This document shows positions 32,321 through 39,917 of a stretch of DNA of 57,857 bases, in pieces (positions within the stretch are counted from its first letter, which is position 1; every line of letters begins with the position of its first letter). A program made the position numbers and the translations under genes. This stretch comes from Nitrospirota bacterium (lineage in GTDB: Bacteria > Nitrospirota > Thermodesulfovibrionia > UBA6902), in NCBI GenBank assembly GCA_016234115.1, contig JACRHD010000059.1, positions 1 to 57,857 of the forward strand, in the 5' to 3' direction. The notes under the pieces are model-generated. The model saw nothing but the letters and a program-made list of their open reading frames with translations. It made no database searches and had not been told where the DNA came from.

Positions 32321-33094
32321 TCAAGCGCCGATGGCCGCCCTGAAAAGGGAATTACTCAGTCCCTTGTCGACGATGACGGTCTGTCCTGTTATGCCCCTGC
32401 TTTCAGGAGAGCACAAAAAGGCGGCCACGTCCGCTATTTCATCGGGCTCGACAAACAACTCATCCGGCAGCATGTCTATATGCTCCCAGTACTGCCTGAG
32501 CACCTTGAACGAGTCCGTCTTTACAATGCCGCCGCATACCGCGTTGACCAGAATTTTTCTGCCTCTCAGGCCCTCGGCGCAGTCTCTGACCACCGATTCC
32601 ATGGCTGCCTTCATGCTGCCTAACGGATAAGCCGGGTTGTAAAAACGGCTCCCGAGACTTGAGATAAAAACAATCCTCCCCTCAGTTTTTTCCAGCAGGC
32701 GCACACCCTCCTGGATGCAGAATATGTTGCCCAGGTAATTTGTCTCGACAAGCTGACGCAGCTCGCGTTCGAAGAGTTTTTCAAACGGTTTAAAAGGCGC
32801 CTTTGCCGCGTTAAGAATGAGCATGTCCAGGCGTCCCAATTTCTCGCCTGTTTCGGCAAATAATCTCTTGACATCGTCCTTGACGGCGATATCGGCCTGC
32901 ACCATCAGGGCGCGGCGGCCGGACCCCTCAATCTCCCTGCACAACAGTTCCGCCTGCTCCTGCGATGAGCCGCCGGCCTTCCGGTAATTAATAACAATGT
33001 CCGCGCCCGCAGCCGCAAACTTGCGCGCTATGGCGTTGCCTATGCCTCTTGAACTGCCGGTGATCACGGCGACTTTGTCTTTGAACGGGAGCAT
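32321..33094 (-). CDS. Enoyl-ACP-reductase-like short-chain dehydrogenase (FabL type)
   Basis: A 257-residue SDR with TGSSRGIG (12-19) for NAD(P)H, LNAAKAPFKPF and SSLGSRFYNPAY. Near the active site the spacing from Tyr156 to Lys162 leaves five residues between. FabL and FabI have six and classical SDRs three, so this is one residue shorter than FabL around the site. VNAVCGGIVKTDSF and GQTVIVDKG resemble FabL (enoyl-ACP reductase III). Reduction of an enoyl- or keto-acyl chain on the neighbouring carrier protein is the likely role. First gene of the trio, with a near-leaderless promoter at 33104-33132. Confidence 0.75.
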   Translation of the reverse strand: MLPFKDKVAVITGSSRGIGNAIARKFAAAGADIVINYRKAGGSSQEQAELLCREIEGSGRRALMVQADIAVKDDVKRLFAETGEKLGRLDMLILNAAKAPFKPFEKLFERELRQLVETNYLGNIFCIQEGVRLLEKTEGRIVFISSLGSRFYNPAYPLGSMKAAMESVVRDCAEGLRGRKILVNAVCGGIVKTDSFKVLRQYWEHIDMLPDELFVEPDEIADVAAFLCSPESRGITGQTVIVDKGLSNSLFRAAIGA

Positions 33095-33103
33095 AACCCG
33101 TCT

Positions 33104-33132
33104 ATTTTATAAAAAACATGTTTTTAAGTAAA
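33104..33132 (-). promoter_or_regulatory. Candidate promoter of the ketosynthase/ACP/reductase operon
   Basis: On the minus strand TTTACT (33127-33132), a 17-base spacer and TAAAAT (33104-33109). Only nine bases separate the -10 box from the ATG at 33094, leaving a leader of about two or three bases and no room for a ribosome binding site. Confidence 0.45.
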
Positions 33133-33137
33133 CTCTG

Positions 33138-33343
33138 AAAAAAAGGGGCAAGGGTCAGGGGGCAAGGGTCAAGGGAAAGACGTAGGGGCGACACGGCTGG
33201 TCGCCCGTACAGAAAGACACACACCGGGCGTAAAGGAGAGGCTGCCGAGGAATAAAAAAACGGCGATCAGCAATCAGCGAACAGCAGTCAGCCGAGGCAG
33301 TCTGTTTTTGAGCTGACCCCTGAAAGCTGATTGCTGAACGCCG
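33138..33343. repeat. Three repeat families in one gene gap
   Basis: The gap between 33095 and 33431 holds no gene. It contains GGGGCAAGGGTCAGGGGGCA (from about 33147), related to the GGGGCAA arrays in the TMTC-like genes. It also holds the palindrome GTAGGGGCGACACGGCTGGTCGCCCGTAC (29 bases, 33182-33210; arms GTAGGGGCGAC and GTCGCCCGTAC, loop ACGGCTG), and an inverted repeat with ATCAGCAATCAGC and GCTGATTGCTGAACGCCG (33261-33343), like the one at 7570-7659. Confidence 0.7.
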
Positions 33344-33431
33344 CATGAGATGTCTGCCCTTTGCGCCTGTAAAGATATTAACTGAAATTCCAGCGGTTCA
33401 AACCGTTTTTGATCGGACGCTTCCAGGAAGT

Positions 33432-33968
33432 TCAATGTCCGGCGGACTCGAGATATGTTCCTGCAAATTCAATGATGGCCCTGTATTTCACGAAATTCGA
33501 GGAAAGCTCCATAAACAGCTCCCGATGCTTAAATTCCGCGGCGATCCTGTAAGAGCGCCTCCCCTGTAATTCATAGAGGTCGGAAAGGCTCGAGCCGGGG
33601 ACGACAATGCTTCCAAGCAGCAGTTCTTTGCCCTTCCTGCCGCAAAGAATTGACGGGAACATGCCTAACATAAAGAGCGTATAGTCTCCGATATGTTTAT
33701 GGACCTGAAATTCCCTGTCGAAGCTCTGCGCGTTCATAAGCATATCTCCCTCTGAAAGTATGTCGGCCATGTCTTCAAGCTTACGGCCCTCCGCGTCCCT
33801 GATTTTATACAGCCTGTCCATATGGACGAATTCACAGAGTATCTGCTCTTCTATGTAATCAGCGATTTCCGCCTTGTCGGTCGTATTTAATTTAAAACCG
33901 TATTCAAGGGCGCTTCTGAAAAGTCTTCTTAACGGATGGCTTTCTTTTACTTCAGTCTTTCCCAGCAT
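33432..33968 (-). CDS. Conserved-looking protein of unknown function
   Basis: A 178-residue soluble protein without a recognised domain. It opens with MLGKTEVKESHPLRRLF, and its middle has helices with IADYIEEQILCEFVHMDRLY. A hydrophobic stretch YTLFMLGMFPSIL is too irregular for a clear membrane helix. AAAGGAGTG four bases before the ATG is a good ribosome binding site, which supports a real gene. It is divergent from the kinase/USP/Lon operon, with 260-odd bases between, so a shared control region is possible. Its codon use looks like that of its neighbours. Confidence 0.7.
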   Translation of the reverse strand: MLGKTEVKESHPLRRLFRSALEYGFKLNTTDKAEIADYIEEQILCEFVHMDRLYKIRDAEGRKLEDMADILSEGDMLMNAQSFDREFQVHKHIGDYTLFMLGMFPSILCGRKGKELLLGSIVVPGSSLSDLYELQGRRSYRIAAEFKHRELFMELSSNFVKYRAIIEFAGTYLESAGH

Positions 33969-34032
33969 AATTCACTCCTTTATCTGATATCTGAATTAAT
34001 TACTTTTCGTATCTTTTTATTTGAAACTTGAA

Positions 34033-34093
34033 CCTTTTTAAAAGGACCGTTCAAGCAGTTCAATCGGTTCAATCGGTCCAAACGGTAAAAAGG
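34033..34093. repeat. 9-bp GTTCAA repeat within an inverted repeat
   Basis: CCGTTCAAGCAGTTCAATCG, repeated as GGTTCAATCGGTCC, is enclosed by CCTTTTTA (34033) and TAAAAAGG (ending about 34093). The same unit occurs at 19130-19155 inside a gene and at 41003-41087. Confidence 0.65.
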
Positions 34094-34243
34094 CTACGTA
34101 CTTTCATTCAAACGCCCCTTAACGACATTAAGTTTTATCCTGTTGAGCCGATAATATTAACTACATTGCTGCTTATATACTTTATAAAAGATAAATAATG
34201 CCCGGCTGAAATCATTTTGACGGCTTAACTGTTGACAGACACG

Positions 34244-35266
34244 ATGAAAAATCAGCGCTCCCTTTACAGAGAGAGATTTACCGACGAAGAAATAAAGGAC
34301 ATGGTAGCCAGGCACGCGGGGGCCAGGCGTGTGCCCGGGAAGATCAATATTATTACCGACACGACGGATTTCTTCAGGGTCGAATACGCCGACATATTCA
34401 TCCTTGAAGACCGTCCATACCTTGTCGGCAATTGCAAACGCGAAGGCAGGTTCGGCATGGACGATCAGCCGAAATTCTGGGTCAAGACAGCCATAGACCT
34501 TATAAGCGGGGACCTGAAGATCATCAAGATGGTCTTTCGCGAAAGTCTTACCACCAGGGTCGGCGAGCTTGTATTCGAGTGCGTCAGAAGCCCCAGGAAA
34601 GAGGCGAGGATACTTGCCCTGACAAAGGACCATCCCCATTTCATGCATGGCTTCGGCATGAAGGACTCCGCCGGGAACATCATCAGGGTGATCGATTATA
34701 TTTATGGAAAGACGCTGTCCGATCAGGTGCCGGGATACGGCAAAGGGCACGAGGATTATTTTTACAACTACTTCCCTTTCGTCCTTGACGACTATATCAA
34801 GCTCGTCAATGCCATAAAATTCCTGCATGATCACGGAGAAAAGCACGGCGACATCAGGAGGGACCATATAATAAAGGAAAAAGAGGGCGGACCTTACCGC
34901 TGGATAGATTTCGACTTCAACTACATGCACAGGGAAAACATGTTCGGCTATGACCTGTTCGGCCTGGGCAACATTCTCCTCTACATTACCGGCCGCGGGG
35001 ACGTCACCACGCAGCACCTGAAAAAACATAATGGGGCCCTGTTCGGCCGGCTCACATGCGACGACCTGAACATCGTCTTCCGGAACAGGGTCGTGAACCT
35101 GAAAAAAATATATCCGTACATACCGGACCAGTTAAACAACATTCTGCTCCATTTTTCCATCGGGGCGAATATCTTTTACGACAACACGGTCCAGCTTCTG
35201 TCCGACCTCAGGGAAGCGAGGCAGGTCCTGGTCACTCCGGATTCATTAACTGAGGGAGTGCAATGA
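34244..35266 (+). CDS. Protein-kinase-like protein of the kinase/USP/Lon operon
   Basis: A 340-residue protein from the ATG at 34244; a TTG at 34232 would add four residues. No ribosome binding site fits either start. Kinase-fold landmarks: a lysine strand (LKIIKMVF), an Arg-Lys-Glu helix (SPRKEARILAL), the catalytic loop FLHDHGEKHGDIRRDHIIK, whose HGD replaces HRD as in aminoglycoside phosphotransferases and Kdo kinases, and WIDFDFNY in place of DFG. The catalytic Asp is present. The metal-binding Asn five residues on is replaced by His (DHI), so activity is possible but not assured. The glycine-rich loop is not evident. The stop overlaps the USP start as ATGA. A role in sensing or switching the membrane Lon protease is an inference from the operon. 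Confidence 0.75.
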   Translation: MKNQRSLYRERFTDEEIKDMVARHAGARRVPGKINIITDTTDFFRVEYADIFILEDRPYLVGNCKREGRFGMDDQPKFWVKTAIDLISGDLKIIKMVFRESLTTRVGELVFECVRSPRKEARILALTKDHPHFMHGFGMKDSAGNIIRVIDYIYGKTLSDQVPGYGKGHEDYFYNYFPFVLDDYIKLVNAIKFLHDHGEKHGDIRRDHIIKEKEGGPYRWIDFDFNYMHRENMFGYDLFGLGNILLYITGRGDVTTQHLKKHNGALFGRLTCDDLNIVFRNRVVNLKKIYPYIPDQLNNILLHFSIGANIFYDNTVQLLSDLREARQVLVTPDSLTEGVQ

Positions 35267-35742
35267 AAAACAACGGCAGCGGCAATGGGGCAAAGGACAG
35301 GCATATCCTCCTTGCGGTGGACGAGTCCAAAAGCGCCCAGCGCGCGCTTCTTTACGTGGCCGACTTCCTGGGGGGGCAGACCGGCTTCCGCGCCACTATT
35401 CTGAGAATCATCCCTGAACAGTCTGAAGATTATTTCGAGACGGAAACGGACCGGCAGGCATGGCTGGATGAACAGCGCGCAAGGGCCGGGGAGATGTTGG
35501 ACAATTATCGCAAGATTCTGGTCCAGTCGGGCTTCGAAGAGGAAAAGGTCGCTGTCAGGATAATCTCCGAATACTGCCGCTCCATTGCGGAATGCATACT
35601 GGAGCAGCAGAAGAAGCTCGGCTGCTGCACGGTAGTCGTGGGACGCCGCGTTATATCACGGAAGGAGGAATTTTTGTTCGGCAGCACCTCGGCCAGGATG
35701 CTGCACACGGCAAAAAGCTGCGCCTTATGGATAATAGAATAA
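35263..35742 (+). CDS. Universal stress protein (UspA family)
   Basis: A 159-residue single USP domain: HILLAVDESKSAQRALLYVAD at the start and VVVGRRVISRKEEFLFGSTS near the end. The ATP-binding group has G-x2-G-x9-G-(S/T). Here the second Gly is Val, while the final GST is kept, so nucleotide binding is uncertain. It closes with LWIIE, the usual last strand. It overlaps the kinase-like gene by four bases and the next gene by 16. Such overlaps imply that the four proteins are made together. In other bacteria USPs are effectors of stress physiology and sometimes partners of kinases. Confidence 0.88.
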   Translation: MKNNGSGNGAKDRHILLAVDESKSAQRALLYVADFLGGQTGFRATILRIIPEQSEDYFETETDRQAWLDEQRARAGEMLDNYRKILVQSGFEEEKVAVRIISEYCRSIAECILEQQKKLGCCTVVVGRRVISRKEEFLFGSTSARMLHTAKSCALWIIE

Positions 35743-36893
35743 CACACAATATCTGGATGATTTCCGAGGGCAGGTTTGTAAATCTCGATCTCAGCGGCAT
35801 CTGCGAACAACCTGTCTCAATGCCGGTCACGGAGTACGGCATCTCCGAACTTGCGAGGTATCTGCTCAGCCCGAATTCCATCTCGGTAGAGGAGAAGGTG
35901 ATCGGCTGCCGCGTCAAATACCGCGCGCCCCGGACGGGCATGACCAACCGCCTGAAAATGAAGTTCTTCTCCGGCAAAAACAGTGCGCCCGACAACTCCA
36001 GCGGGGTCGAAGAGATAATATCCTCCTCCGGGATGGGCTCGCCGCCGTTCCGTGATGAGGCCCTGAACAGGCATTTCGTAAAAATAAACGAATTACTGGG
36101 ACCGTACGATCCTGCGCGTAAAAAGATAGCCGCCCTCAACAGGGAAGAGATCGAAGACGTCAAGGCCGTCTGCGAAGACATCGGCGGGAACCGGTATCAT
36201 CTGAACCTCCAGGGAAACATCGGCGAGAAGTTGGCTTATGTAACGAATTCGATCACAAAGAGGGTCAACGTCACCTTCAGCAGGGCCTATCTTTCAAAGG
36301 GCCTGTTTGAGATGAGAGGCTTCAAATTCCCCTTGTACAACCCGCGCGCAAATTACCGGTTGATAAAATTTATCCGCAACAACCAGCCCGGATACTGCGT
36401 GCTCAACGCCGATTACAAGCTTGAATACCTGGTGACCGATCATGAGCTGATAAGTTTCATCCATATGCTGGAGCACGCCGTAAAGACCGACCCGAAACTG
36501 CTGGAGGCCCTCACCCAATGCATAAAGGGGGAAGCAAGGCCGCTGAAACTCTTTTTCTCAAAAAAACTCGATCAAAACTATACTGAAAAACACCTCCCCA
36601 TGACGTACCGCAAGGTATTCGACATCTATGAAATGAACGAGGTTGAAAAGGCCTCGGTCGCCAACATGCTTAACGACCACCAGAGTATAGTCTCCTTCAA
36701 TTATGTCCCGCGATGCGAGACGGGCAGACAGAAATTGTGCATCAATATTTCCGTCCTGCATGATATAAAAGCGCTCGAGCCGATACGGAGCCGGATGCCG
36801 CACCTGTATTCGGAGATAAATAAACAGGCGCCTTCGTCCGATATAGGCAGGCTGTACCTGCTGGATTCCATGAGAGGTTTTCAATATGTATAA
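35727..36893 (+). CDS. Unknown 388-residue protein between USP and membrane Lon
   Basis: No known domain is recognised. The protein has no membrane helix or signal. The N-terminal 100 residues include WMISEGRFVNLDLSGICEQP and a Lys/Arg-rich strand. The central part (about 120-260) has LNRHFVKINELLGPYDPARK and YVTNSITKRVNVTFSRAYL. The C-terminal third includes LINISV-like strands and DIGRLYLLDSMRGFQYV. The ATG at 35727 lies inside the end of the USP gene, and an ATG at 35757 would remove most of that overlap. Neither has a clear ribosome binding site. The stop overlaps the Lon start by eight bases (ATGTATAA). Strict coupling suggests a stoichiometric partner of the USP or the protease, perhaps an adaptor (inference). 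Confidence 0.8.
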   Translation: MDNRITHNIWMISEGRFVNLDLSGICEQPVSMPVTEYGISELARYLLSPNSISVEEKVIGCRVKYRAPRTGMTNRLKMKFFSGKNSAPDNSSGVEEIISSSGMGSPPFRDEALNRHFVKINELLGPYDPARKKIAALNREEIEDVKAVCEDIGGNRYHLNLQGNIGEKLAYVTNSITKRVNVTFSRAYLSKGLFEMRGFKFPLYNPRANYRLIKFIRNNQPGYCVLNADYKLEYLVTDHELISFIHMLEHAVKTDPKLLEALTQCIKGEARPLKLFFSKKLDQNYTEKHLPMTYRKVFDIYEMNEVEKASVANMLNDHQSIVSFNYVPRCETGRQKLCINISVLHDIKALEPIRSRMPHLYSEINKQAPSSDIGRLYLLDSMRGFQYV

Positions 36894-39147
36894 CGTCTAC
36901 CGGGATGAAGATTATAAATGGATCAGGGAGCTCATGACCTACCCGCAAACCCTGGAGAAAAACCTGGGTCATTTCGAAAACACCTCGCAGATCACCGTCC
37001 CCTCAGACCCCATTGAAAAGGTCATCTTCCAGGAAAAGGCCAGGAAGGCGATCAGAAAGGTCGCCCAGAACCGTGGACATCTGCTGCTGGCCGGTAAGCC
37101 CGGCACCGGGAAGTCGCTTCTGGCCGACATGTTTAATCACGTCATCGACAAATCGCTGGGGGACTATATCCGTCACAGGGAAGCCATAGTGGCATATCCC
37201 GGCAAGGACCAGAACCACGTGCGCATCGCGTATGCGGAGCCCGACCGGATTGAAGAGTACATAAGCATGGCAAACCAGGGGATCGAGAACGCAAGGGAAA
37301 GCATAGAGGAGTTTTCCCTCGACAAGCAGATTAATTCCGTAACGAAGGTGAAGACCGCGCTTTTATGGGTCACAGGCGCGAGCCTCGCGGCCGGGATTTT
37401 TTTCCCGCCGGCCTTCATCGTCACCGGCCTGTCGGGAATCGGCGCGATATTCATGTTCATGCAGGAGAACAATCACAAGGTGCAGGAGAAGATACAGCAG
37501 GAGCTCCAGAACACGAAGTCGGCAAATGTAAAACACCTCGTGGACATGATTCCCGAGGTCCTTCACGATCCCAGAAGAGACACGAACCTCATGATACGGG
37601 TGTCCGAACCCAATTCCCACAATATGAAGGGGGGGTTCAGGCATGACCCCTATCAGTCCGGCAACCTTCACACGCCTATCCACAAAAGGGCCTATCTTGG
37701 CGCCCACGCGAAAGCCCCTATCATTTATATCGACGAGCTGAAGACATTGATAAAAGAGGGCTACATGTCGAGCCTCCTTGAGATCATGCAGAACAAAAAA
37801 TATATGCTGGAAGGCGGGAAGAACACCGGGAGCGGGGCCGCGGACAGGTCTGAAAATTATCTGAAGGCCGACAACATAATCATCGCCTGCTGCAATCATG
37901 ACACCCTGCACTATCTTCAGGAAGAAGGCGACGGCGCGTTCCTGAGCAGGATAGAAGACAAAGGGGAAATTATCAATATGGAGAACTCCGTGCCCGAGAC
38001 GAAGGAAAATATCGCCCAGGTGGCGCAGTATATCAAACAGGAGATAATAAACCTCGAAAGAGAATTTGACGAGACCTGGGGAACGGTAATAGAAAAAGAA
38101 GGCCTCGCCGGCGTCAGGAGAAGGAGCGAGCAGATCATCGGCAGGAGACTGCCCTTTGACTACAGACTCAAAGTCAGGGAGTTTTCCAGGAATGCCGTCG
38201 CCGAGATAATAAAAGAGCTGAGGTGCAGGGCGTCGGACGGAAAATTGAGCTGCATTTTGAGACCCATTAACGGGATCATCAAGACCGCCGAGCTCGAGGC
38301 CATAACCGAGAATTCCGAATTTGTGGACCCGGGACACATCAGAAAGGCCCTGAGGGAGCATACGAGCATCGAGGGCGCTGTTTCAAGGGAAATATTCGAG
38401 CACAAAAAAGACCTGAAAAAATATATCACCTCTATGACGGATTCCATCGGGTACGTAGTAGGTCTTGCCGTGATACGCTCGCGTTCGAGCGGACAGATGT
38501 TCGGCCAGCCCCTTCCGATACATTGTCAGATCAACGCCGGCGGCTCCGACGTCGTCACCGCGCCGGGGAAACTGGGCGACATAGCGAAGGCGGCGGCCGA
38601 AAACGTCAGGGCCTCGATAAAAAAACTGCTCCAGAGGGTCGGGGCGCCCTATGTGGGATATGAAATGCACATCGAATACATTCAGGCGCACGACGGCGTT
38701 GAAGGAGACAGCGCCTCGGTCGCCATGAACATCGGCCTGATATCGGACTACATCCGGCGGCCCGTAAGCCAGAAGTACGGCATTACCGGCTCATTGACCG
38801 GCGAGATCATTCTGCCTGTAGGAGGGGTCACCGAGAAGGTAAGGTCCATCATGGATACCGACCTCACCATGGAAGGCGCGTGCGTCCCGTGGCAGAACAA
38901 ACACGACATAGAGCCCCTGCTCGTCAACGCGGAATTCGAATATATCCAGAAAGAAGAAGTGCCGGGCCTCAGGATTTACAGGACGGAGGGAAAACGGGAC
39001 CCGTTTGACGTTTATTTCTGCAAGACAAAATATAACGCCTATCGCATATTGATGGACGTGAGCAAAGAGGAAGTGGAAGAAATGATAACCGACAGAAGCA
39101 AACAGGACATGGAAGCCATACGAAATGCAAGGGGCAGGAATGGTTAA
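36886..39147 (+). CDS. Membrane-anchored LonB-type ATP-dependent protease
   Basis: A 753-residue AAA+ protease. Walker A is GKPGTGKS (70-77). A hydrophobic insertion with two membrane helices lies at about 157-194 inside the ATPase domain, as in archaeal-type LonB. Walker B is IIYIDE (279-284). The sensor region has IIIACCNHDTL. The Lon protease domain occupies about 515-740, with Ser609 in VEGDSASVAM and Lys651 in PVGGVTEKV forming the catalytic dyad. The usual PSAG after the Ser is replaced by a GDSAS context. Lon proteases degrade damaged or regulatory proteins. This one would work at the inner face of the membrane. It is the last gene of the kinase/USP/unknown operon and overlaps its neighbour. 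The housekeeping Lon is expected elsewhere. Confidence 0.9.
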   Translation: MYNVYRDEDYKWIRELMTYPQTLEKNLGHFENTSQITVPSDPIEKVIFQEKARKAIRKVAQNRGHLLLAGKPGTGKSLLADMFNHVIDKSLGDYIRHREAIVAYPGKDQNHVRIAYAEPDRIEEYISMANQGIENARESIEEFSLDKQINSVTKVKTALLWVTGASLAAGIFFPPAFIVTGLSGIGAIFMFMQENNHKVQEKIQQELQNTKSANVKHLVDMIPEVLHDPRRDTNLMIRVSEPNSHNMKGGFRHDPYQSGNLHTPIHKRAYLGAHAKAPIIYIDELKTLIKEGYMSSLLEIMQNKKYMLEGGKNTGSGAADRSENYLKADNIIIACCNHDTLHYLQEEGDGAFLSRIEDKGEIINMENSVPETKENIAQVAQYIKQEIINLEREFDETWGTVIEKEGLAGVRRRSEQIIGRRLPFDYRLKVREFSRNAVAEIIKELRCRASDGKLSCILRPINGIIKTAELEAITENSEFVDPGHIRKALREHTSIEGAVSREIFEHKKDLKKYITSMTDSIGYVVGLAVIRSRSSGQMFGQPLPIHCQINAGGSDVVTAPGKLGDIAKAAAENVRASIKKLLQRVGAPYVGYEMHIEYIQAHDGVEGDSASVAMNIGLISDYIRRPVSQKYGITGSLTGEIILPVGGVTEKVRSIMDTDLTMEGACVPWQNKHDIEPLLVNAEFEYIQKEEVPGLRIYRTEGKRDPFDVYFCKTKYNAYRILMDVSKEEVEEMITDRSKQDMEAIRNARGRNG

Positions 39148-39300
39148 GCCCCGCAGCGCAGTTGAAGTTATGTGGGTCCCGGCAAGCTCTGGGCCTCAGG
39201 GTGACAAGCATGTCATGGTGGGCCCTTCGATAATCTCAGGACAGGCCCCGTCCAACCATAGCGCGCTTAACATTCGTTTTGTCGCCATAACTGAGGGGTC
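39148..39300. repeat. Gene-free stretch with dispersed-repeat segment
   Basis: The segment near 39217-39253 reads GGGCCCTTCGATAATCTCAG then GACAGGCCCC. It resembles the short TTCGACAAGCTCAGGACAGGC-type repeats common between genes in many bacteria. A 66-codon frame over 39125-39325 runs through it and shows no protein family; it is not called. Confidence 0.4.
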
Positions 39301-39321
39301 ACAGGTAATTTCATTTTTATG

Positions 39322-39350
39322 TTGATAATTTTGAAATGAATCTTTAAAAT
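39322..39350 (+). promoter_or_regulatory. Sigma70-type promoter for the 38-residue ORF
   Basis: TTGATA (39322-39327), a 17-base spacer and TAAAAT (39345-39350), each five of six to consensus. The RNA would start near 39357, about 40 bases before the ATG at 39397. Confidence 0.6.
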
Positions 39351-39396
39351 TATCGCGGTGGTTAATTAAGCTTTATGACATAAAAGGAGGCCTTGC

Positions 39397-39513
39397 ATGA
39401 ATATGCAGGAGTTGATCGACAAGGAAACCGACGACGGCGGCTATGACGACAGCGGGAACATGTTTGTCGCTGAAACGATAAACGAACTGAGCCGCCCCCT
39501 TCCATCCCGTTAA
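39397..39513 (+). CDS. 38-residue acidic peptide, unknown function
   Basis: ATG at 39397 is preceded by AAAGGAGG at six bases' distance, one of the best ribosome binding sites in the window. The peptide runs MNMQELIDKETDDGGYDD onward to LSRPLPSR and is strongly acidic in its first half. It has a promoter (39322-39350) and a hairpin terminator (39582-39618) of its own, so it looks like a real small gene. No family is recognised. It lies between the membrane Lon gene and the cold-shock gene, which suggests a stress-related role but does not prove it. Confidence 0.6.
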   Translation: MNMQELIDKETDDGGYDDSGNMFVAETINELSRPLPSR

Positions 39514-39581
39514 CCGGCATTTGACTTTTTGATGTTAAAGATGCCATTATTTATGCATTCTTATGAACTTTTGACACCGGC

Positions 39582-39618
39582 AAGGCTACAGAGATTTTTT
39601 TTCTTTGTGGCCTTTTTT
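39582..39618 (+). terminator. Hairpin with T run before the cold-shock gene
   Basis: AAGGCTACAGAGA and TCTTTGTGGCCTT pair over 13 bases with two G-U pairs. The loop is A/T-only, and a T run follows directly. It can end the small-ORF transcript. As no other promoter is obvious for the cold-shock gene, it might instead act as an attenuator in a common transcript. Confidence 0.65.
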
Positions 39619-39668
39619 ATTTAAATCTGGATTCAACCGGAATTAATATATCAGGTAAGGAGGTAAGA

Positions 39669-39872
39669 ATGGCAAAGGGAACTGTAAAGTGGTTCAATGA
39701 GTCCAAGGGCTTCGGTTTCATAACCCAGGACGATGGCGGCCCTGACGTTTTCGCACACTCTTCGGAAATCAAGGGCGACGGCTTCAGAAACCTTGCTGAA
39801 GGCGATAAAGTAAGCTTTGACGTCGTTCAGGGCGACAAAGGCCCAAAGGCAGTAAATATCGTAAAGCTGTAA
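39669..39872 (+). CDS. csp: Cold-shock protein (CspA family)
   Basis: A 67-residue OB-fold protein covering the complete family. The RNA-binding motifs are [10 protein letters not shown] (RNP1) and VFAHSSEI (RNP2, usually VFVHFS). The Phe of the second motif is thus replaced by Ser, while the His is kept. It binds single-stranded RNA/DNA and melts RNA hairpins in cold or stress. AAGGAGG lies six bases before the ATG. No clear promoter lies in the 50 bases after the upstream hairpin. A strong terminator follows at 39880-39917. Confidence 0.95.
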   Translation: MAKGTVKWFNESKGFGFITQDDGGPDVFAHSSEIKGDGFRNLAEGDKVSFDVVQGDKGPKAVNIVKL

Positions 39873-39879
39873 ACCCGGA

Positions 39880-39917
39880 AAGCAGTCCCGGTCGGCCCGG
39901 GACTGCTTCTTCTTTTC
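39880..39917. terminator. Bidirectional terminator between csp and mlaD
   Basis: AAGCAGTCCCGG and CCGGGACTGCTT form a perfect 12-base stem with a five-base loop, followed by TCTTCTTTT. The convergent mlaD gene ends at 39918, directly beside the T run, so the hairpin probably ends both transcripts. Confidence 0.88.

Noticed and set aside
34143-34188. Promoter of the kinase/USP/Lon operon
   Set aside because: TATACT and TATAAA boxes exist, but no -35 element lies at a fitting distance, so no promoter is called.
34157-35029. 290-codon minus-strand frame
   Set aside because: Antisense of the kinase-like gene. The kinase motifs and the operon overlaps are on the plus strand.
37363-38361. 332-codon minus-strand frame
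   Set aside because: Antisense of the LonB-type protease, whose Walker and catalytic motifs are intact on the plus strand.
39125-39325. 66-codon plus-strand frame
   Set aside because: Runs through a dispersed-repeat segment, with no recognisable protein and no ribosome binding site.
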